Below, piece by piece: positions 58,303 through 64,000 of a stretch of 64,000 nucleotides of DNA. The stretch covers positions 2,418,001-2,482,000 of the forward strand of contig NZ_UGSI01000001.1 of assembly GCF_900454495.1 (NCBI RefSeq), read 5' to 3'. The DNA comes from Paenibacillus macerans (GTDB lineage Bacteria > Bacillota > Bacilli > Paenibacillales > Paenibacillaceae). A program made the position numbers and the translations under genes. Below the pieces are notes generated by a model. The model was not told where the DNA came from. It did no database searches and was given only the letters and a program-made list of their open reading frames with translations. Positions within the stretch are counted from its first letter, which is position 1, and each line of letters starts with the position of its first letter.

Positions 58303-59196
58303 CTAATAATTTACCCACTTCTTCTGTCCGACCCATTGGATCAGGGTGATGAACAAAATCAGAATTAAAAGAACGATGCCCATGGCGGAAGCATATCCGG
58401 ATTCCAGATTCACGAAAGCCGCTTCATACAGGTAGAACACGATGACAGAGGTCGAGCCGGCCGGCCCGCCGTTCGTCAACACCATAATCAGGTCAAACAC
58501 CTTGAAAGATCCCACCACCCCCGTAATCAACAGGAAAAAGGTCGTCGGCGACAGCATAGGCAGCGTAATGCTGAAGAATTGGCGGAGCGGCGAAGCACCG
58601 TCCACGTCAGCCGCCTCGTAGAGATCCTGGGGAATCCCTTGCAGTCCGGCCAGATAAATGATCATGTTAAACCCTAGCGAAGTCCAGACCATGATGATCA
58701 TGACGGCCAGCAGCGCATAATTCGGATCCGCCAGCCACATCGGCGGGTGATCGATGCCGATCGACCGCAAAAAACCGTTAATCGGGCCGCTGTTTGGATG
58801 AAACAGCACTCTCCAAAGCAAAGCGATCGCCACAATACTGGAAATAAACGGCATAAAATAAATGACTTTGAAAAAACTCTTAAAGTACGTTCCTTTGTTG
58901 ATCAGCGCCGCGAGCACCATTGCGATGAACATGGACACCGGAACGACCGCGATCAACACCACGTTGTTCCGCAAGGAGCGGTGAAACGCTTCGTCCTGAA
59001 ACAGATTGATATAGTTGTCCCATCCGACGAATTTCAGTCCGCCGATGCCAGCAATGAAATTCCAGTCCGAAAAACTGATCACCCCCGACAGCAGAATCGG
59101 AATGACGACCAGCGTCATTGTCAGAGCGAGCATCGGTAAAATAAACAGATATCCGGTAACGGTTTCATAAAACGCTTGCTTTCGAGTCACCTTCAT
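58303..59196 (-). CDS. Carbohydrate ABC permease (MalF/AraP type)
   Basis: A 297-residue permease; EAADVDGASPLRQFFSITLPMLSPTTF is its EAA loop. Start uncertain: ATG 59196 gives a normal N-terminus (KVTRKQAFYETVTGYLFILP), GTG 59190 has the better-spaced GAGG, and the frame is open to 59253. First gene of locus 2, divergent from the kinase gene. Confidence 0.88.
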   Translation of the reverse strand: MKVTRKQAFYETVTGYLFILPMLALTMTLVVIPILLSGVISFSDWNFIAGIGGLKFVGWDNYINLFQDEAFHRSLRNNVVLIAVVPVSMFIAMVLAALINKGTYFKSFFKVIYFMPFISSIVAIALLWRVLFHPNSGPINGFLRSIGIDHPPMWLADPNYALLAVMIIMVWTSLGFNMIIYLAGLQGIPQDLYEAADVDGASPLRQFFSITLPMLSPTTFFLLITGVVGSFKVFDLIMVLTNGGPAGSTSVIVFYLYEAAFVNLESGYASAMGIVLLILILFITLIQWVGQKKWVNY

Positions 59197-59262
59197 CACC
59201 TCATTGTCGTTCTCTGTTTCTCCCTCATTATAGGCGCGGCGTGTCCGGCGCACATGGAACGA

Positions 59263-59313
59263 TTTTTTCTAATCGAAAAAAAATTTGCGATATTTTTTTC
59301 CGCTTAGAAAAAA
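59263..59313. promoter_or_regulatory. Inverted repeat in the divergent promoter of locus 2
   Basis: TTTTTTCTAATCG (59263-59275) and CGCTTAGAAAAAA (59301-59313) form arms with 10 perfect base pairs (TTTTTTCTAA/TTAGAAAAAA). It lies between the permease and kinase starts. Candidate regulator site for both directions. Confidence 0.45.
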
Positions 59314-59397
59314 ATGTTGAATGAATCGGCCCAAGAAATGCTTTAATATTTCCTTATAACACAATCGATTCATTGCGGCCGAGGTGGTGGACAACAA

Positions 59398-61171
59398 ATG
59401 GGAATAAGGCTGAACTTCAAGCATGTGTCCCTGCGGAAAAAACTGATTCTTACTTCAATCGCCTGCCTTGTACTGCCTGCGCTCGGCATGCTTTACACGA
59501 CCGGCGTTTATTCCAAAATCATTATTCGCGAGCATACGCTGGGAAAAGCGAGGCAATCGCTTATGATTGTACAGTCTCAAGTGGAATCGATATTGGAAGA
59601 AATGGTTTCCATATCGAATTTCGTGCAATTTGATCCGGAAATTAAAACGTTATTGGAAGAGGCGAAAGAAAGTCCGGTCGCCGCGCGGCAGCTGACGACC
59701 CGGTTGGAGCAAATCGCCGGCGAGAAGCGGGACCTGCGCCTGACTTTACTGACGAGGGACGGCCGGGCCTATTCCGATTACTCGTTCTATGACTTTGAGC
59801 CGCAGCTTTTTTTCCGGGAGGACTGGTTTTCAAGGGCGGAGCACCTGACGGCTTACGAGACGTTGTTTTTAGGCGGACTCGAAAACTACCTGCCTCCGCT
59901 GTATCCTGAACAGAAGTACGTGTATATGACCGCACGGGCCTTGACCGAGACCGTAAATAAACCGCCGTTTGCCTATCTCATGGTCAGCCGTACGGAAAAC
60001 ACCATCCGTGAGCTTTTTGCCGGTATGGAGGAGGACGTGTTCCTGCTGGACGAAAACAACCGGATCATCTCAAATCGGAATCCCGATTTGATCGGAAGCC
60101 GGTTTGAGAGCGTACTGCCGCGGGAGGTGCCCGCTTCGCCGGAGATCATTCAAGCAGGCGGAGAAAATCAATTGTTTCTTTCGCTCCCGCTGCGTTTTTC
60201 GGGATGGAAGCTCGTGAGCGTGGCTCCTTACGAGCAGCTTACGGGAAAATTAAACGGAATGTATCGAACGATGTTAATACTGCAAGCCATGTTCGCGATC
60301 GGCTTTTTGCTCGCCCTAACCTATTTGTTGCGGCGCTTCACCAGGCCGGTGCTGGCGCTCGGGGAAGCGGCGAAGAAAGTGGAGTCCGGGGATTTGAGCG
60401 TGCGTTCCAACATTCGCGGCCCCGATGAAATCGGCCGGCTTGGCCGTTCGTTCGACTTTATGCTCGAATCGCATCGAGCAAATCCTGACGCAAGTGAAGA
60501 TGGAGCAGGAATTAAAGCGTCAAGCGGAAATGGCGATGCTGCAGGCGCAAGTTCATCCGCATTTTCTATTTAACGTCCTGAGCTCGATCCGCTTGAAATT
60601 GCTGATGAAAGGCGATGAAGAAACCGCCCTCGTCGTCGGTTCGCTGTCCTCGTTGCTGCGGGCAAGCCTTTCCAAGCAGGATGAATTCGCCCTTCTCTAC
60701 GCCGAAATCGAAACGGCCAAGCAATATACGGACTTAATGAAATTTACCACAAGATTTCCAATCGAGACCCGTTGGGAAATTCATGCCGACCCGTTTGCCG
60801 TTACCGTTCCGCGTTTTATCTTGCAGCCGATTATCGAGAACGCTTACAAACATGGATTTTCCCGGAGCGGCGGGATGATCTCGGTCAAGGCGCAGAGCGC
60901 CGGTTCCTCCTTAAAAATAACGGTTGAAGATAACGGCCAGGGCATGACTCCAGAAACGCTTGAAGCATTAAAAAAGCGGCTGAACTTCCAAAAGCGGGAG
61001 CTGATTGAGCAAATGGCCCTAGGAGAAGAAATCCCGTCCGCCGGAATCGGACTGTTTAACGTTTACAGCCGCTTGAAATTGCTGTACGGGGATCGGTTCG
61101 ATATGGACATTCAAAGCGAACGGGGCCGGGGCACCAGCGTGGAGCTGCTGTTGCCGGTCGAGAAAACGTAA
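59398..61171 (+). pseudogene. YesM-type sensor kinase with a single-base frameshift
   Basis: The N-terminal part (59398 onward) has a membrane helix, extracellular sensor, second helix (TMLILQAMFAIGFLLALTYLL) and HAMP (RPVLALGEAAKKVESGDLSVR). At about 60469 one extra base (the T in CTCGAATCGC) shifts the frame: the first frame ends at 60573, while the second carries RIEQILTQVKMEQELKRQAE, the phospho-His region LQAQVHPHFLFNVLSSI and the ATP site FILQPIIENAYKHGF...DNGQGM to 61171. Joined, they make a normal 590-residue YesM. A true frameshift would separate sensor from kinase; a base error cannot be excluded. Confidence 0.8.
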
Positions 61172-61185
61172 GGAGGATGACCATC

Positions 61186-62790
61186 ATGTTTAAAGTTCTT
61201 ATCGCTGACGATCATTATACGGTATTGGAATATTTGAGCGCCGGCATCCCCTGGCCGAACCTTGGCCTGGAATTGGCCGCCGTTTGTTCCGATGGCGGCC
61301 AAGCCTGGGAGGCTTGCCAACTCCATCGTCCGGACATTCTCGTTACGGATATCGGAATGCCCGTGATGGACGGCCTGGAATTAATCGAAAAAGCGAGCGC
61401 GCTCAACCCTCGGCTGAAGGCGGTCATCTTGTCTTGTCACGAAGATTTTCACTACGCGCAGTCGGCCGTAAAGCTGAACGTAAGCGATTATATTTTGAAG
61501 GAAAGTCTCCGGATCGATCAGGTCGTTTCCGTACTGGACCGGTTGACGAATCAATTGACCGAGGAAAAACGCTTGGAAAACGACCGGAACCAACTCCAAA
61601 ACGTAGTTCAGCAGAATTTATCCGCTATACGTTCCCGATTCATCCGCAAGTTTCTTGAACAGCCGGTCTGGAACGAAGTGGAATGGGCAAAAGAATTTCA
61701 AAATTTCGGAATCCTTCTCCGGGGCGGCGTTCCTTATCTTCCGGTTGCCGCCTGGCCGGAACGGGCCGCTGAATTGGAAATCCGCTTTGGCGGAGCCGTC
61801 AACATGCAGTTCGTCATCGATAACGCCTTGCAGGAGTTAGTCCGGTTGAGCGAGAGCTTTATATTTGTGCTGAACGAACAGCAATACCTGTTTTTGTTCC
61901 CCTTTCCCCATACGTTAAAACGAAATCTTTATGAGGACGTGCGGGAAGAACTGCTGCGCGTTCAACAACAGATGTATCAACATCTGCGCGTCGGCATTTC
62001 GTTTGTCCGCGGTGAGGTCAGCGGCGATTTGCTCCAATTGAAAAAAGAAATTCAGCGGTTGTTTGACGCCAAAACGTTCCGTTTCTATGCGGGCGAGCGT
62101 ATCTATGCGAAAATGCTGCCTGTGGAGACAACGAAAGAGGACATCTTCCTGCATTATTCCAAAGCCCTGCAGGAGATGAAAGATTGCATTGTTGCCGGGG
62201 ACAAGGCCCGGATATCGCTGGCTGTCAAGGAATGGAAAAAATTTATCGAAAGCAGAGTCTATCCCGTCGAAGCCGTTAAATGCTGGGTGCTGAAAATGAC
62301 CATGGAGCTCCAGCTCAAGTACACCGTCATGCAAAACTTCGTCACCAGCTTCAACACCGAAATGCTGCAGCGGAAAATCGCTTCGATCGAAACGCTGGAC
62401 CATCTGCTGGAATGGCTTCAGGCATTTCTCGAAAAAAAATCCGTCGAAATAGAGGCGCTGCGGGAACAGACCGTACGCCGGGAAATTGCCGAGGCGCAGC
62501 GATACGTTCAGATCCATACGGGAGAGAAAATCGCGATGGAAGAAATGGCGCATCGTCTAAACCTGAACCCGTCTCATTTCAGCCGGATTTTCAAGCAGGA
62601 AACCGGGGAAACCTTCGTCGAATTTGTTACCCGTACGAAAATGGAAAGAGCGCAGGAATTGTTGAACCAGTCCGATTTGAACGTTGCGGAAATTTCCGAG
62701 CAGCTTGGTTATGAGCATACGAGCTACTTTATCAAGCTTTTCCGGAATTTCGCCGGCATGTCCCCGAACGAGTTCCGGAAGTCGATTTAG
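61186..62790 (+). CDS. AraC-type response regulator (YesN family), locus 2
   Basis: A 534-residue regulator: receiver domain with VLIADDHYTVLEYLS, phospho-Asp in ILVTDIGMPVMDG and Lys in YILKESLR; a long middle region; and a C-terminal AraC DNA-binding domain (AMEEMAHRLNLNPSHFSRIFKQETG and VAEISEQLGYEHTSYFIKLFRNFAG). ATG 61186 is preferred, nine bases after AAGGAGG; the earlier ATG abuts it. It presumably controls the divergent ABC-uidA2 operon. Confidence 0.9.
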   Translation: MFKVLIADDHYTVLEYLSAGIPWPNLGLELAAVCSDGGQAWEACQLHRPDILVTDIGMPVMDGLELIEKASALNPRLKAVILSCHEDFHYAQSAVKLNVSDYILKESLRIDQVVSVLDRLTNQLTEEKRLENDRNQLQNVVQQNLSAIRSRFIRKFLEQPVWNEVEWAKEFQNFGILLRGGVPYLPVAAWPERAAELEIRFGGAVNMQFVIDNALQELVRLSESFIFVLNEQQYLFLFPFPHTLKRNLYEDVREELLRVQQQMYQHLRVGISFVRGEVSGDLLQLKKEIQRLFDAKTFRFYAGERIYAKMLPVETTKEDIFLHYSKALQEMKDCIVAGDKARISLAVKEWKKFIESRVYPVEAVKCWVLKMTMELQLKYTVMQNFVTSFNTEMLQRKIASIETLDHLLEWLQAFLEKKSVEIEALREQTVRREIAEAQRYVQIHTGEKIAMEEMAHRLNLNPSHFSRIFKQETGETFVEFVTRTKMERAQELLNQSDLNVAEISEQLGYEHTSYFIKLFRNFAGMSPNEFRKSI

Positions 62791-62833
62791 CTTGTTCTAA
62801 ATTGAGTTTACTTATTCAGACGATGCAGCAGGC

Positions 62834-62879
62834 GAAAAAGCTTCCAACCCCACTCAAGCAGTGGTCTGGAAGCTTTTTT
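62834..62879. terminator. Bidirectional terminator after yesN
   Basis: AAAAAGCTTCCA pairs with TGGAAGCTTTTTT; T-run on both strands. Confidence 0.85.
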
Positions 62880-62941
62880 GAAGATTGCGGAATTCGCAGC
62901 TTAACTGTCGTAGAGACAAAATCACCCTATGCTTTGACGAA

Positions 62942-63139
62942 TAATTGCAAATCATACAACTAACTTATATCTATCTACCCGATCATTCGTTGTAATTGCA
63001 CTTCATGCAATTATAACCTCGTCTCTCCCCCTATTCTTCAAAAGATAGCGGAGTAATTGTATGTTTTACAATTACCCGAGCGCTGTGGCCGCATTGCCCG
63101 ATAAGTAACTGTCTATTTTGCAACTATTCCATTCAACAG
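62942..63139 (-). repeat. Four-palindrome intergenic repeat element, copy B (inverted)
   Basis: Inverse copy of the element at 8020-8222. Its 21-bp units lie at 62942-62962, 62993-63013, 63054-63074 and 63106-63126, giving start-to-start distances of 51, 61 and 52 bp, the mirror of copy A. Here the units TAATTGCACTTCATGCAATTA and TAATTGTATGTTTTACAATTA (21 bases each, quoted by position) are better palindromes than in copy A. Confidence 0.8.
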
Positions 63140-63165
63140 CAGACCAAGAGCAATGAATCGCGGCT

Positions 63166-64000
63166 TTACCCCATTACATCAACGCTTACCCAAGCCCCAC
63201 CAGCATTGGCCGACTTCTCTTCCGCTTCGACCAGCGCGACCGAGGCGGCGGCGCTTTCCGGCGTGCAAATGACGAGCGGTTGATCGTGGATAATCGCCGC
63301 GATGAAATGCTTCAACTCCCGGTAATAGCCGTCATCCGCGGGCAGTTCCGGCTTAAAGCCCGGCTGGTCATTGGGATTTACGGTTACGGAGCTGCCGTCG
63401 AATACGATGTTCCCCCGTTCAAAGTTGACCCGGTAGCCCATGTAAAAACCGAAATCTCCCTCCAGCGTCCAGTCAACCTGGGCGTTGATCACCTTGCCGT
63501 CCGGGTAGGCGTAATGGGTGGACGCGATATCGTAGCCGCTGCCCGGGATGACATTGCGCCCGATGGTCGACACTTTCTCCGGGGGTCCAAACAGCCACTG
63601 GATCATATCGGCATCGTGAATATGCATATCCAGCAGAGCCGCACCGCTTAATTGCTCGGTGAGAAACCAATTTTTCGGCGCTCCCGAGCCGCGGTAGAAA
63701 TATCCGGCCGTCGGCTGGCCAAAACGTTGGTCCTCAATCACTTCTTTCAGGTATACGTAACCCGGCCAAAAGCGCAGGCACTGTCCGATCATCAGCTTGC
63801 GGCCGTGCTTCTTGGCGGTTTCCGCCATTTGGCGGGCATCGGCGGAATAGCGGGCCATCGGCTTTTCGCAGAATACATGGTACCCGCGTTCCAGAAGCGA
63901 GCAAGCCATCTCCGCATGCAGGTAGGTGGGAACGGCCAGATCGATCATATCGAGCTGCTCTGCGGCAAGCATTTTCTCCACATGATCATACAGCCGGTAG
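63166..64000 (-). CDS. Gfo/Idh/MocA-family oxidoreductase (partial)
   Basis: The frame is open to the window edge, so the start and the N-terminal nucleotide-binding GxGxxG strand are outside. Visible: DLAVPTYLHAEMACSLLERGYHVFCEKPMARY (the family EKP motif, with the catalytic Lys), then the C-terminal beta-sheet domain with LLDMHIHDADMIQWLFG (His of the catalytic pair). It oxidises a sugar or polyol such as inositol; neighbours suggest a sugar role, but the substrate is unknown. Confidence 0.85.
   Translation of the reverse strand, partial: YRLYDHVEKMLAAEQLDMIDLAVPTYLHAEMACSLLERGYHVFCEKPMARYSADARQMAETAKKHGRKLMIGQCLRFWPGYVYLKEVIEDQRFGQPTAGYFYRGSGAPKNWFLTEQLSGAALLDMHIHDADMIQWLFGPPEKVSTIGRNVIPGSGYDIASTHYAYPDGKVINAQVDWTLEGDFGFYMGYRVNFERGNIVFDGSSVTVNPNDQPGFKPELPADDGYYRELKHFIAAIIHDQPLVICTPESAAASVALVEAEEKSANAGGAWVSVDVMG

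Overview
The window looks like the chromosome of a Paenibacillus-type member of the Bacillales. The evidence is a moderate GC content, SLH-anchored giant surface protein, YesM/YesN-type sugar two-component systems, LplA-type lipoproteins, strong AGGAGG ribosome binding sites and a Bacillus-style YkkC/YkkD guanidine exporter pair. Most genes are on the minus strand. I see no prophage, no CRISPR array and no rRNA; there is one tRNA-Leu.

Layout. 0.1-5.5 kb: sucrose PTS operon (scrR-scrA-scrB plus a NIF3-like gene), with three GAACCGGTTC operators and an in-frame TAA in scrB. 5.5-7.7 kb: a hypothetical gene, a GNAT and a cyclase. 8.4-14.5 kb: a 2052-residue SLH/lamin-tail/metallophosphoesterase surface protein. 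14.7-18.9 kb: Fur-boxed Fe-siderophore ABC uptake operon followed by a ferredoxin/flavodoxin-type NADPH reductase. 19.1-20.2 kb: three adjacent gene remnants. 20.2-23.9 kb: ROK regulator, MFS transporter, two small membrane proteins not previously obvious as genes, and a HAD phosphatase. 24-27.6 kb: PhnB/VOC protein, glycosyltransferase, secreted protein. 27.7-36 kb: first beta-glucuronidase locus (GPH symporter, uidA, lipoprotein, YesN, YesM). 36.2-37.4 kb: guanidine-I riboswitch and ykkCD, separated by a MITE-like element. 38.3-43 kb: methionine/activated-methyl-cycle operon metN-metI-luxS-SDR-metQ-mtnN, with a second MITE-like element upstream. 43.6-46 kb: nitronate monooxygenase, a deletion scar in a divergent lysR/MFS pair, a YqkB-like gene. 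46.2-48.3 kb: modular cell-wall enzyme (NodB deacetylase, SH3, copper-amine-oxidase-like domain, glucosaminidase). 48.6 kb: tRNA-Leu(CAG). 49.2-51.7 kb: secreted PPC-like protein and a soluble hypothetical protein. 51.7-54 kb: AT-rich island with a truncated tlyA, a broken ABC exporter start and a C39/BtrH-like cysteine-protease-fold protein. 54.2-62.8 kb: second beta-glucuronidase locus (uidA2, lipoprotein, two ABC permeases, YesM, YesN), in which uidA2 carries a nonsense codon and the kinase a frameshift. 63.2-64 kb: partial Gfo/Idh/MocA oxidoreductase.

Themes. The window is mainly carbohydrate import and hydrolysis under local regulators, plus iron and methionine/AI-2 metabolism. Gene decay is conspicuous: about a dozen truncated or interrupted genes. 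The most novel-looking noncoding signals are (i) a roughly 200-bp intergenic element present at 8.0 kb and, inverted, at 62.9 kb, built of four 21-bp palindromes at identical spacings (52, 61, 51 bp) in both copies; (ii) a second element family with terminal inverted repeats at 36.5 and 43.1 kb, one copy of which separates a guanidine riboswitch from its exporter genes; and (iii) a candidate YesN-site motif shared by two promoters of the first glucuronidase locus.
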